Below are positions 12,851 through 24,954 of a stretch of 64,000 nt of DNA, piece by piece. The position numbers and the translations under genes were made by a program. Below the pieces are notes generated by a model. That model was not told the DNA's origin, ran no database searches, and saw nothing but the letters and a program-made list of their open reading frames with translations. The number at the start of each line of letters is the position of its first letter. The stretch's first letter is position 1. The DNA is from Ceriagrion tenellum (taxonomy: Eukaryota; Arthropoda; Insecta; Odonata; Coenagrionidae): positions 97,012,583 through 97,076,582 of the forward strand of contig OY720636.1 in assembly GCA_963169105.1 (NCBI GenBank), read 5' to 3'.

Positions 12851-15800
12851 GTGATTTATAAAATGATGGAACCGATGCAGATTTCACGTCCACGACCGAC
12901 CGATTTCCTTCTATTGAATTATATAGCCCGACAATAAGGAAAAATGTTTCGCAAAAAACATTTGATTTGGAAGAAAATGAGGTGCAATCATTGTTGCAGT
13001 AAATCACTGGATCTTAACTTGTTTTTTATATTGTCCCCGTCAAAATTCAATTGTTTTGAAACCGAACATAGGTACCTAATCCAATACCTTTGTCTAACAC
13101 ACTGGTCGATTGCAAACGTTTGCGTGATGATTGAATGTTAAGATTTAATTTCCATTGTCTCTAGTTTGTGAGAAAGGTTTTTGTATTTATAAATATATAG
13201 CCATTAACTTCATTGAAATTACAGCGTGATGGTGCCAGAGACTCGAGCAGAATAAAACTTAAAAATTGTGCGCAAAATAATTCGACACCATATTGTCTAA
13301 GTGAGTCAATTCCTCTCTTCCGTGCAGTGTGTGCATCTTTAATAATCTGGGTGTATATTGCTATAATTCAAGACCCGTTCAAACGAAAAATATCCGTAAA
13401 TATGAAGTCAACACCACAAAAGTTTGAAAAATCCCATTTGATATTATCGAGGAAGTAACGAAAGACTTTCGTCACTTTCCAGGCTTTGAAATTCCAACTT
13501 CATGACCAATGGGGCCTCGGCATTAGGGTTTGAAGACTGATTTTATAACATAATACATTTTTTGGCGCTTTCAGATGTATTTATAGTTGACATAACTGAA
13601 AAAACACGTTTCAGTATGGAAAATCACCACTATAGGTATCTGCGTAACAAAATTAGCCCTTCTATATAACTTCTGCACATAGAAACTAAGCATTTTTACG
13701 TCAGTCTAATAGCGCAGAAATATTTGTTAGAAGCGTCTATGACACTATTAGGCACCATATGTGCGCCCAGGAAAGTGATTTATGAAACAAAAACCCGTAA
13801 AAACGTCTCTCAATATTTTGAATCGCATGCGTTTAAAGGTAAACAAAGGAAGAAATCAATTTTTTTTAAGTGTGCTTAAGCCTTAGTCTGAATGTTTGCC
13901 CATCCATTTATCAATAAGTTAGAGAGTAAATATTAATGCAAGAGGAATTTATTTTTGTTCCCTGTTTTTCTATTGTTATATGAGGTAAATAAATCACCTA
14001 AGGTTTGCTTTTCATCAGGAAGTTGATTTCAATACTCGCCTATCCATTACCCTTAAAATGTGGGCGCAACACTCTATTCTATATAACTGTCTGTGTTACT
14101 CCGCGTACACTTGAACACTACACATGGTCCATTGTGTTGCAAGTTGTGGTTTAAACTCTTCAAACATGGATTAGCTGCAAAATAATCGAGTATCTACGGA
14201 ATATAAACTGTTGGGAACAAAATACCGGAAGGAGGGAGAAAGGAGGTGGGTTGGGACACTATTTACATTAAGAAATTGTCTATTTTGCTCTTGAATATAT
14301 ATTAAATGCCTTAATTCTCGCTCTTATTACTAATATAACTCTCGTTAGCCCATCTTTCTCTGGTAAATAGTTGCGCACTTATGCAGTTATTCATTTTCTC
14401 TAGATATTACATGTGTACATCTGACTCAAGGGTCGTCATATGTACTGCGGTTGGTTGGTACAGTACCGAGAACTCTTTAAATACTATTAAAATAGAGCTG
14501 TTATAATCACATCGTCTAAATTGTTGCAATAATTTGATTCAATATTGTACATTTTTAAATAACTGGGATATCCCTGTTCTATCGAAAATATTCGGTGTAT
14601 CCCGTCACAATATTAGATCAGTCATAACCAAATTTTTTCAGTCACTCTTGCATATAGCCTTCGTAAGTGAAATAATTATGAACTACTTTTATTGCGTAAA
14701 GCAGTGAATCAACAACAAAAAACTGAAAAATAATGTTTTATGTACATAATTAGTATTCATTACAGATGCCACATCATTTGGACTCGTGGTGTAAATGATC
14801 TTCTCTTTGGATGTTACCATATTGATCTGAGGAGATGGCCTGTCGTTATTGCATGCACTTAGGTACACAGCGCCAGGGAATATTCTTGGTAGAAAGGGGA
14901 TATCCCAGTAACTTTAAAATCTGCAATATTGAAGTCACTGCTTGCAGCAAAGAAGACGATGTGTTAATGGTGAGACTATATTAATGGACGAAAATTACAG
15001 GAATGGCTTTAAAACATTAAAAATTCCAAGATGATACCATGGTTTGACGAGCAGCCGTTGTAAATTAATATGTAGTCAATGACTCATCTAAGACAGGGTA
15101 ATAATATTTTCTTAGAGGTCATCATTATTACGTTGTGAAAGGCAACGGGAAATGAAAACATTACAGTCCCTAGGTGCGAAGGTACCCATAAGCAAGATAA
15201 TGGAGAATTAATGAGGTAGTTTCTATGTCAACATTTAAGGAGTGGTTTGAACGATTTTCGTTTATGCACCCATTTGTATGAAGCTCAGCATGCGTGAACT
15301 TTTAAGCAATATACATAGATAGTGCATAGAGAATGCATGTTATCGAAGTGGTTTCTTGGCAATTCTTCACTATTTTAACATGCAGTCTCATGGAACTGTA
15401 CATGCATTTCAAGATACGATTACATATGTAGAAATTATCTCCTGAACGTAAAAATATTCACATATTTTAATTATATTGAATAATGATAAGTATGAAGGTA
15501 TCATACTGAATGAAAAAAGATTTCACTTACGATTTAAGCATACATTTTGGATTCCGTACCATAAAGTCTATTCATAACAATGACGCTTGCAAAGAGAAGA
15601 AAATTTGAGAGTATGATTTCTGTATTATTACCAAATGTATGGCACTTTTTTACGCCTAAACAGATGAACTAAAGTAAATTGTAATCCAAGAATATTTTTT
15701 CGACGTGAAATTAAATTTAAGTCGCGCACAATATCACAAGTTGCACTCCAACTATTTGCGAGGAAGAGAGTATCCAAACGGCTCACAGTATCGCGCCTGT

Positions 15801-17160
15801 TTTCTCATGTCAACGTCGGCACTGCAGTTCCAACAATCGAATTAGCTGAGCTCAGCGGTTATTTATTTTTCTTATTCTACGTAACCTTTTTTTTAATCTT
15901 ATTAAAAAATACTTGGTAAATTTCTGCCACCCTTCAATTGAATGGTGCGGTTCGCCGATCTACAGCGTGGTCAGATGCAGAATATGTATATTTCGTTTAT
16001 TGTGGTTATAGTTACAGGGGAAAGGGTAGGAGAAAATACAATGCAGAAGGTTGACAGTGGTAGGGGTCAGTAGAAACGAGGATCAAAAAATGACGTGGCT
16101 GGAAAGGTAATTGTATATCAAGGTAATGTTGTCAAAAAGGATTTGAAAGTGTTGTTGAAATAGAAGTTTGCTTGCATTTCTTTTTAAGGCGTCTAATAAT
16201 ATTCAATTTCTTAATACTGTCAATTTAAAACAATGAGAAAAACGTGTAAAAGTGCGGAAAAACACCATAGGTAAAAGTTCTAATGAAATGTCTAAAAGTT
16301 TTACGCTCTATTAAATGATACAAATGCGTTGTTTTGTTAATTTTAATGCTGAATATCCTGCATTTTGAACTAAGTTCTACCATATAAAACAGAATGAGAA
16401 TTTTACAATATTATGAATGCAATCGTTTAGAAATTCAACGAAGTGAAGACTGCAACAGAAAATTTTAAAATACATAATAAAATGTATCATCAAAGTTTAC
16501 CTTCAAAACGAATAGAATAAATATATTGATTGGTTTGTTAACACCATGTATTTTAAACAATTCTCTAAAAAAGATAAAAAAGAAGTCGTTCATCACGTGG
16601 AAATTCTGTTATGTCTCGCCCAATCGTTCACTACGCAAGACCAGGAACCAAAACCTGAATAATATATAATTCGAGTTAAGCAGAGTTAGATATACATGCA
16701 AATCGATAATTACGTCAACTGATGTTAAATAAAGCTGCCAGGGAAAAGTAATTTCTAGGACGAGGTGTCCAACCAAGTCTTAGTGGAGAAAAGCACAAAA
16801 CCATTGAACTATCCATGACATGTACAAGAAATCGAGTATACTGTGCGGCATAATACTCTGCACATTGGCCCGCAGAGTAGTAAGTAGACTGTGGCTCGAT
16901 TTTTTTTCGAGAAAACAATTTTTCTTCTGGCATTGAACATTGTCATTTCCCTCACGACCCATGCTAATTAAACCCATATCGTAATTTCATCCTGGTGCAC
17001 GAAAAAAATAAAGGTTACCATCCACACTGCAACTCAAACATGAGATGAACCCATAGAGACGACCGGGATGGGGCGAGTGAATAATAATTAAATAAAAAAA
17101 AGGAAAAACTAGAATTATTAAATTTTTAATACCCATTACACCCTTAACCAAAACTTCCTG
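12851..17160. other. Long AT-rich stretch without recognised features
   Basis: About 4.3 kb in which I find no coding frame with a recognisable motif, no tRNA-like fold and no clear repeat pair. The two overlapping minus-strand frames near 16715-16977 share no motif with known proteins. Confidence 0.4.
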
Positions 17161-17600
17161 TAGTTTTAATTATCCATCCTCGGTTGTAGATAAAGTTTAA
17201 TGGGGATGGGGTGCCGCTTCTGTGTGTGTGTATGTGTGTTTGTGTAGTACTTGGGAAAACTCCGGATACGGAGGGGGGTTTTCAGCGCGCAAAAGTGCAT
17301 TTGAGGAGATATGTCACGGCCGCTCGCGGTGGAAGTTTCCCTTGAAGGCTGTAGAGGGGCCATAAGGGGATATGAGAGACAAAGAAGGGAGGGTCGGGAG
17401 GAGGCGTCTGAGGAAGCGACTGGGGGGGAGAGGAGGGGCGAATGGGGACCTTGCTTGGAGAAACGGTAATTAATTCGTCCTGGGAGAGAGATGGAGAGAG
17501 AGAATTCGTCCTGGTTGCCAAGGAATCGTGTGAAAGAGGATCCTCCGCTATACCACTTCAAACTCCCGTGAAGTTTTCCCTCTGCATAAAACACAAACGG
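17160..17600. other. GC-rich, purine-skewed island with a GT-rich tract
   Basis: A TG/GT-rich tract lies at 17217-17246. From 17260 to 17470 the plus strand is G/A-rich with CpGs, flanked by AT-rich DNA. Overlapping open frames on both strands are long only because stop codons are rare in this composition. Confidence 0.45.
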
Positions 17601-17981
17601 GTTAATATACCATTCCTTTATTTTTCCTGCTCGCTAAACAAAACGACGTTTAAGCATAATTTCTTCCACCACGGTGCAATATTAATTAATGTTATTAGAA
17701 GCCCGGGAGGGATAAAAACATTCCTCTGGCTCGAGTGCACCAAAAGTTTCCTCGGGGTTCTTCTGTCGTTAGAGGCCTAAATATGAAAACGTCAGATTAG
17801 AGAAAATAAACATTTATCCAACAAAAACCCCGTCTCAAGGGGATGAAACTTTTGGGTCCCTAATCTAGTTCAGAATGTAGGTCGATGGAAGCTATTCCAG
17901 CCGTATCTACCATTGTCTTCTTATATAATACGTTGGTAATACCCGCTAATATGTAACATAGTATTTACTGAGTAGGGAAAT

Positions 17982-18329
17982 GCTAATTACCACAAACAAT
18001 TCCATGTTTGAACAAAATGAATTATTTAATAATAAATGACTCATTAAAATGAATCATTCCTTATACTCTGCATGTATCACAGTATTTACTGAAATTAGGG
18101 GATAATATGTAACATAATATTGGGGGATAATATGCAGTAAGGGGAAATATGTAACTTAACATATTACTCCCCACCTTAACACAGGGGGTATTGCCTAAAA
18201 TATGTAACTTAATGTGTTACATTATATCTTCTGAAAGTAGAGGAATGTTTTTACCACTAATATTTCTATATTTGAACAAAATGAATCGCTTAATAATTAA
18301 TACCTCATTAAAATGAACCGGTCATTATA
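17982..18329. repeat. Diverged direct duplication (unit offset ~262 bp)
   Basis: The block at 17982-18065 (containing TTTGAACAAAATGAAT, then CTCATTAAAATGAA) is repeated with divergence at 18247-18329. The spacer at 18100-18230 has several short TATGTAAC / TAATATG motifs in both orientations. This is an old local duplication of unknown origin. Confidence 0.65.
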
Positions 18330-18942
18330 ATAAGAGAGTTTACAGATAATATTGTTTCAATAAATAAGAGAGGGAAACATTTATATATGCATAGACACCG
18401 CTTTAAATATTACATCTCCCTTTTGAAAATGCAGAATCATGAATTAGTGACTAGGAAATTCTTACATTTACCATTGAAGCTGTAAGTGCACGTTAGAATG
18501 AGAGCGCGTCCACATGGGAGTTATTGAGAGAGTGTACAAACAAACCATTTGTAAATCCTACATTATCCAAATACATGGAGCAATATAGTACGATTTTCGA
18601 GAACAAATTCATTAGCAATAAGTATCTGGAAACGGGTATTGACGCTACATTTTTTCATTGTGATATGGCATGTAATATTTATTTTTTTTCATCCCTTGCG
18701 CTGCTATCATTCAACATTAAAATTGGAATAAGGAAGGAGCTTCAATTCATTGCCATCAAAAAAGATAAATGATCCTTAATTGGCTGCTAAATATGCGTAT
18801 TTAACCTTGTTATGGCTATCATATTTGATGCCTTGTCATAATATCTGAAAGTTATCAATTGTCCGCAAAAGAAATATTAGTTCTCATTAGATCTAGCCAA
18901 CCTGACTCAATGTGAAAAATTGAAAACTGACCAACCAGCAAA

Positions 18943-19204
18943 AAGATGTTAATGTAATGCAAACATGCAAAATATTATTAACAACCAACCTTTATAGAAT
19001 TGGCAAATAATCTTTCCATCTGTCGTACATTTTATAACGCTTCCACTGACTTCAATTGGCTTCAATTATTAATTCAAGATGCTAATGTAATGCAAACATG
19101 CAAAATATTATTAGCAACCAATCTTTATAGAATTTTCAAATAATCTTTCCATCTCTCATACATTTTATAACGCTTCCACTGACTTCAGTTGGTTTCAATT
19201 ATTT
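18943..19204. repeat. Tandem duplication, 133-bp unit, two copies
   Basis: Copy 1 is 18943-19075 and copy 2 is 19076-19204. Both start AAGATG(T/C)TAATGTAATGC, continue through CAAACATGCAAAATATTATT and end in TTCAATTATT, with about ten differences. No coding content. Confidence 0.9.
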
Positions 19205-20199
19205 TGCCGAATACCAAGTAATTTTTGTGGTAAATACGATAAATAAGTACAATAATTGAAAGTCATGAAATTGCTAAAAAATAACTCAATACTTCACCAT
19301 ATCATCTTCATAACGCGAAAGATGAAATATCTATTCATTGATAAACAATGGCCTCATTTTTCACCTTATTTCATCTTTTCACCTTTCACTAGATGTGCTT
19401 TCGAATTTCAATATTATTGTCTCATAATTTAGAAAGGAATGCAAATGATGACGGTAAGAAATAAAAAAGGAGTGCGGGAAATGAAACATAGCCATAGTGG
19501 GATAAGATGTAGGAGTGAAAGATGGGGTTTGCACTTGGACTGGGAGGCCACGGACTTTGGATAAGTTTAGATGGATATCCAAAATGGGAAAATAGTACTC
19601 AAAAGTGTTATAATTCAAGAGAAATTCATTCATTTAGTCATATAAGCGATGAAAGCGGTTGTATTATGATCAACTGTATATTAAAAGAAGTATAAATAGA
19701 CACTCCATTTCAATGAATATTCCATAAGGAATTCATCAAATTGAACGGGTATTTTAAAAACCATGAGTGAATATTCGGGGATCAAATATTTGGGAAGTCA
19801 ATTACGCCAGATATAATAGCACATATACTTCCCCATCATACTGAGTCATTTTGAGGAGGGCAATTTGAATAAATTTAGATTTGGCTGCAATAACTGGAAA
19901 ACTGATTCTCTTAGTTGAGATTCTTCACAGTACACTCTGTGCTCACCCATTTTGCTCGTCTTACACTAATTAATTTCTTCATAGATTAATTTTGCAGATA
20001 CAATGTTTTTACTGAATATTCGAGCACATTACGAAGAGAAAGAGTCTCCAGCAGCATTCTGCCATGGCATCCGAAGCTTATATCTTAAAAGTAGCGGCCT
20101 CTACAAGTTATGAAACCGAGGCTATGTGGATAACAAGATCGTAAATATCTATTTGTAGAATTTGAATTAAAGAAAACAAAGAAGAGAGGATTGACGATA
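19205..20199. other. AT-rich stretch without recognised features
   Basis: No supported gene or repeat. Confidence 0.4.
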
Positions 20200-20500
20200 T
20201 AGATACTTATTTATACGTATAAGTTTTAGATAAGTAGAAGAGGGAAGGACCCTATGAAATACAATTCAGAAACGAAGAACAGATAGATTGGACACAATTT
20301 GAGGCTCACTAGGTTAGTGAAGAACATAATTGAAGGCAAAATATAGAGAAAAACCCAGGAATAAGGTTATGGATCTACTAAGTGGAAAGTACACAGGAAA
20401 AGATGACAGAAGGTAAGGAACTAGCATTAGATAGAACAGGGTGGAGGGCTGCAGTCAACCAATCTTAGGATAGAACGACCTATGATAATGATCAATTTTT
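20200..20500 (+). pseudogene. Family B non-LTR retrotransposon, C-terminal RT remnant
   Basis: Shorter and more decayed than the 10.5 and 22.2 kb copies. Legible parts are VEEGRTL and NTIQKRRTD near 20235-20290, LVKN and EGKI near 20310-20345, and the closing VRELALDRTGWRAAV near 20415-20465 after frame shifts. It ends with AACCAATCTTAGGAT, the same terminal wording as the other two copies. It lies on the plus strand, as they do. Confidence 0.62.
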
Positions 20501-20619
20501 GTCCCTCGTATGTTCTTCTTCTGGTTATATTTTCTCGAATGATAGACATGTAGGGGATATTGAATATATCCCCAAAAAAACATAGTGGCAGCTAACAGAA
20601 GGCTGCTCCTTATTTTATT

Positions 20620-20841
20620 CTAAGTGGTTACTCTCGAATATTGAGGGGTGCGGCGAGGGAACCTCGTTCTCCGTCGTGAGATTGCCCTCCGCGCCACCAC
20701 TGCTGTCGGGCATAGAGCGGGGGCCGCTATGCGGGAGGTCTGCCGCCACGGGAGCGGCCTCCTGGGACCTTCCTCATAAGACGGATGGGAAGTGAGGGAG
20801 CTACAGGGGATTGGGTGGGGGGTATAGAAGGGGTCTTCGTT
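20620..20841 (-). CDS. Candidate terminal coding exon of an unrecognised protein
   Basis: On the minus strand a pyrimidine-rich run (about 20842-20868) ends in CTGCAG, a good splice-acceptor shape. The next base (20841) opens a 73-codon frame to TAG at 20620-20622. It begins NEDPFYTPHPIP and ends RRTPQYSRVTT, with an arginine- and proline-rich middle. AATAAA follows the stop immediately. I recognise no domain. Against it: the segment is GC-rich, where long stop-free frames arise by chance, another minus frame is also open through part of it, and no upstream exon was found. Treat as a hypothesis. Confidence 0.22.
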   Translation of the reverse strand, partial: NEDPFYTPHPIPCSSLTSHPSYEEGPRRPLPWRQTSRIAAPALCPTAVVARRAISRRRTRFPRRTPQYSRVTT

Positions 20842-21740
20842 CTGCAGAAAGGTGGAGGAGGAGGTTGAGGGGCGTATCGCGTGAGATCAGACGAAGTGGG
20901 CGGGATGACTGAAAAAAATTGGGAAACTTCTCAAGTGGATAAGTTCAAGTGGTTAAAGAAGGGAAACTTACGGTTCGCCGGAGAGAAAAGTGGACATTTT
21001 CTTTCAAGAGACCATTTTTTCTCATTTAAATCTCACCCAGGGTCACGCTGTCGAAAGGAGACTCAGGCGCGCGCCGTTTGGTCCCCATGTTCCATTGTTT
21101 ACGCGATGAATCTTGAAGCATCATAATTACCCACAAAGGAAAAATAAGTAGATAACCTATTCAACTGATCTTTGTGAGACGAAGAAAATGAGTATGATAT
21201 GGAAGTTTTGGTAATAAACGTTAAATGAATTTTTAACTTTAAAGTATTCTCCTGAAGAGTTTAGAGAGAGTGAAAGGGTAGGCCTCGTACTGGGACGATT
21301 GTTGCAGTACAAAAAGCCTACGATGGAAAACTCCTTGCCAAACACCGTGGAGGTGACTTGAAAATCATTTCATATTTGTAGATGAAGATGTGCAAATTCA
21401 ATTCACACACAATATTCTCCGTTATGAAGTGTTCTCCTTCCTTCTCTTGCAGCTAGGCCCAATGCCATTATATTTAAGAATGAAAAGGAATGGCATGAGT
21501 TACCTCACTTAACACAAGAAACGTTAAGTTTATCATTTGCATTGGAAATTTAAGCAATATTTCCTTTGTTTGATAACATTTCCCAGCCCATAGATTCATC
21601 TGATCTTCATCAGTTAAGACATTGAACCATGACAACGCCCAAACTGTAATGCAATGCCATATAATATTTCAGAAATATTACTAACACAATTTTGTTTGAA
21701 TAAAACATGAAAATGAATAAAACGGAGACAAAAACCCTGG

Positions 21741-21928
21741 TGAATAAAAGCTCAAACGATTTCGTACTGTCTACTAGTTTTTTTTTTTTTTTATTTCACC
21801 TCTTGCTACACGTGTTTCAACTGAACAACAGTCATCCTCAGGCAAGACTGTTGTTCAGTTGAAACACGTGTAGCAAGAGGTGAAATAATAACTAGTAGAC
21901 AGTACGAAATCGTTTGAGCTTTTATTCA
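21741..21928. repeat. Long foldback (inverted repeat) with 12-bp loop
   Basis: The left arm 21741-21833 and right arm 21846-21928 are reverse complements. The only notable difference is that the left arm carries a 15-T run (21778-21792) where the right arm has a short AAT-type sequence. The loop is 21834-21845. Arms of over 80 bp with near-perfect pairing imply a recent inverted duplication, or an element whose two terminal segments face each other. Family B sequence starts a few bases downstream. Confidence 0.95.
21801..21847 (-). ncRNA. Hammerhead-ribozyme-like motif in the foldback
   Basis: Minus strand, 5' to 3': stem I strand TCTTGC (21847-21842); CTGAGGA (21841-21835), matching the core CUGANGA; a stem-loop pairing GACTG with CAGTT (21833-21819 region); GAAA (21818-21815); the self-complementary CACGTG (21814-21809) as stem III; TA (21808-21807) in the U-H position before cleavage; then GCAAGA (21806-21801), which pairs perfectly over 6 bp with stem I. 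Hammerheads with very short stem III are known in Penelope-like elements and other retroelements. One unpaired T lies between the core A and stem II, which a classical hammerhead lacks, so activity is uncertain. No Penelope-type RT was found nearby. Confidence 0.45.
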
Positions 21929-21944
21929 ATATGCTGTTCTACAA

Positions 21945-22575
21945 TATCTCGCCTGAGAAAGTGGAAAAACCCTAGTATTCGGAAGAGAAAAGCTATGTGC
22001 AGAAGTCACACTGAGTGGAGAGAAATTAGAGCTAATGGATCTGACCTTTCTCGGAAGTACCATCACGTGGGACAGAAGAAGTACAAAATACATCAAGTGA
22101 AAAATAGGCTGAACTAAGAAGGCCTTTATAGTAGAAAAATACCTACCGTAGTCAAAGAGGATAGGACTAATAGCTAGGAAACGGTATGTGAAAACATTCT
22201 TGTGGAACGTGGCACTCTATGGATCAGAAGCATGGACCATTAAAATAAAACTGACAGAGCAGACTCAAAGCCTTGGATACCTAGCGCTCGAGTAGAATGA
22301 TGAAGATGTAATGGACAGGCAAAATTAGAAATGACATAGTTAACTGACGAGTAGAAGAGAAAAGGACCATATGGAACACCATACCAAAAAGAAGACATAA
22401 CTGAAGTCAAAATAGATGGAAAGGACCCCAGAGAAAGACACAGGAATAAGTTCATGGACCAGATAAAGGGGAAATTACATAGAAAGAGATACCAGGAAGT
22501 AAAAGACCTAGCATTAGATGGAGGAGACTGGAGAACTGCAGTCTACCAATCCTAGGATTGCACAACCAATGATGA
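21945..22575 (+). pseudogene. Family B non-LTR retrotransposon, RT C-terminal region (best copy)
   Basis: The most complete of three family B copies. In order: TLSGEKLEL (about 22008-22035); FLGSTITWDRRSTKYIK (about 22045-22100), the F-x-Y-L-G-S-x-I-T segment that follows the RT catalytic domain; VKTFLWNVALYGSEAWT (about 22188-22240); RVEEKRTIWNTIPKRR (about 22340-22390); and KFMDQIKGKL then YQEVKDLALDGGDWRTAVYQS to a stop near 22555. At least three frame shifts and several stops disable it. The YxDD active-site region lies upstream of what is preserved; the 5' break sits at the foldback. The element would have encoded a target-primed reverse transcriptase acting at chromosomal DNA. Confidence 0.8.
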
Positions 22576-24292
22576 TTAATGCCAACACTTAGTCGTATGC
22601 ACTGTTTGTACCATTGGTCCCAGTTAAAGCCGTTCGTATAGAGTATATAAGAAAATATTACCTATCAATATTCATGAAGCTTGATGAAACCAAAGGGCAA
22701 CGATTAAATAGACAGAGATATCGTCAGAGAATGATAAAAAGGATAATCATTCCTAAATGCTAGTAATATAAAATTAGAAATCCTTTCAGTAAACATAACT
22801 AGACTTCAAAGGGAAACTCAACGAATCAACACCGAAGGAACTGGTTGGTGCAGGAACGGATATGCTAATCGTACATATAATTGTATATCTCAATTGAGAA
22901 AATGAAAGCATACAACGCTAGGGGTGACAAACGTATTAGATTTTAGCTCTAATTCAATTAAAGTTTGTGCTCGATGGACAAGAGTGGCAAATGTTTCATT
23001 AATGATGATTTTTTTAATGCTGAAATTATCGATAAGTAATTGGTCGGTATCGGTAGTAACTTCATGGTTTAGCATATGTCTTTCACGTTACACTCTAAAA
23101 AATGCCCTCACAGCCGGTTTTACCTGTCGAAAGAAGGATATTTATGACCAAATATTTTTTCTTTTTTCTTTTAACTATAAAAATAAGGCTCTATTTACAC
23201 GCGGTTATGTTTCTGACGTAATCTGTGGGTCAGAAACGCACGCACTGATTATATCCCTAAATTAAACAAACAATGGTATTAAATTCACTGAAAATTGTCA
23301 TTTTTCGCAAATACGCTAAACCTGCCTCCACAGGCATCTCGCTTAACCGGCCATTTCTCTAAGCGGCCGTTTATTTCGAGGATGGAATGAATTTCCCATT
23401 GATCTAAGTAGTTGTAATTTCCCCTTGATTCCGTGCTCACCTCCTTAAACGAGAATGATCTCAAGGATCAGGTGATGGGTACTTAATACAGGTTTTAATA
23501 TATTTCATTTAAACGTACAATGTGTGGCTGGTGCCTTGGTATGATTAGAAATGTGAGATCTTCTTTGTTATAATGAGGTCAAATAGAGTTTCACGCGCAT
23601 TGATCGCTCACCAGAACCACCTTAATCCCTTGACGCGGCCGACTTTAAAAGCAACCCTCGTCCAAAAGGCTCGCCAAACGTGTTGCAGGCGATCGGCCAC
23701 CCCTTGAATCGCCCATCCCCTACGCACTGCGGCTGAGCGGGCGGGCAAGCGGAAAGGGATACATCAATAGCGGGGAGACCACACGCAAGAAAGGCAAACG
23801 AACACGGCCTCGATGGACACGGGGCCACTGAAATGCTGCCACTCATGATTTTGAAAATCAATTCTTTCCATCTTTTAACAATTTCCTATAGTCATTAATT
23901 GGTCGTCCAGTCATTATATTGAATGACTGGAGTCAGCTATTCTTCCCCATTTACATCCATTTCCATTAAAGATAAGTTAAGATATAAGAATCATTGCTTT
24001 AATATAATTTTTTTTGGGGTATTAATGGAAAAGTTACTTACCATTTGCAAAGAAGTAAACTGGAGGTATTAACGATTGCAAAGTAAAAATATGACAATTT
24101 TGGCAGTGCAAGTTGAATGATGGAATATATCTTGATCGCTCCATATTACATAATATATTTCAAGCTACAAGTAAATATAAATAAATATAATCATTTACTC
24201 TGTATCAATCATACCAGTAAGGTAGTAAATTATTTAAGTAAATATATATAAATAAAGAATTAATTTCCTTTAAAATATCATAGACACGGAAG
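22576..24292. other. AT-rich DNA with one GC-rich patch
   Basis: The patch at 23615-23860 is GC-rich with many CpGs and an open minus-strand frame of 79 codons (23622-23861) rich in Cys, Pro and Ala. I do not recognise it. The rest shows nothing supportable. Confidence 0.4.
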
Positions 24293-24522
24293 AAAGGACA
24301 CCGTGCATTTCTTAGGGAAAATGGCCCACGGCAAAATTTGCTGAAATTTTGCAGGAAGGTTCTTCTCCGCATGTTGATGTCTCATTGTGCACTAGGCTCG
24401 AAAAATTAGATTTTTGGGATACAGTATGATATTGCACGAGGTTCAAATTTTTCCACAAAAAATTGTAGAAATGAACCGCAAAGAGGTGGGGCACTGAGAG
24501 GAGAGGGCTGTTGAGGAAGGGG
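24293..24522 (+). repeat. Left terminal inverted repeat of the DNA transposon
   Basis: Pairs with 27290-27530 in inverse orientation over essentially its whole length, with small indels. The inner limit is where a family A retroelement tail begins. Confidence 0.85.
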
Positions 24523-24705
24523 ATATCTACATCTACATAACACCCTGTGAGCCGCCGCATGTGGCAGGGGGGGTGTTAGGACACCAGCCGTGTAAAACTG
24601 TAAGGTTTTGGGAGGTGAAATGGTGACGTGTATTATGGGAATGCATTTAGTGGAGCTCAGTTTTTATTGTGATCGCTTATTGTGCGCGAAAAGAACGAGT
24701 TTTTT
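24523..24705 (-). mobile_element. Family A non-LTR retrotransposon, 3' end fragment
   Basis: Read on the minus strand it ends in CACAGGGTGTTATGTAGATGTAGAT, a GTAGAT-type tail at 24523-24540. The preceding wording (GGTGTCCTAACACCCCCC, TTCACCTCCCAAAACC) is shared with the copies at 29.1, 40.3 and 42.5 kb. Only the last ~180 bp are present, so it is 5'-truncated. It sits just inside the left terminal repeat of the DNA transposon, so it inserted after that transposon or was carried by it. Confidence 0.75.
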
Positions 24706-24954
24706 TTTTTAATTTTTGGGATTGGAATATTGGGTTATTGGCCATTTACTCATTAACATAATAACGCAAACCTTTCAGGCTTTGAATAATCAGTCATTTT
24801 TCCTTAAGGCACAATACTTTTTCTGCTAAATGTAATTTTATTTCATTAAAGAATTCCCTTTTACCAAATACTAATGAATCCTATCTCCTTATTATTTTTA
24901 TTACATCCACTTAGAAAAATATTCATTTCCCAGAAATACTATTTATTATTCTTT

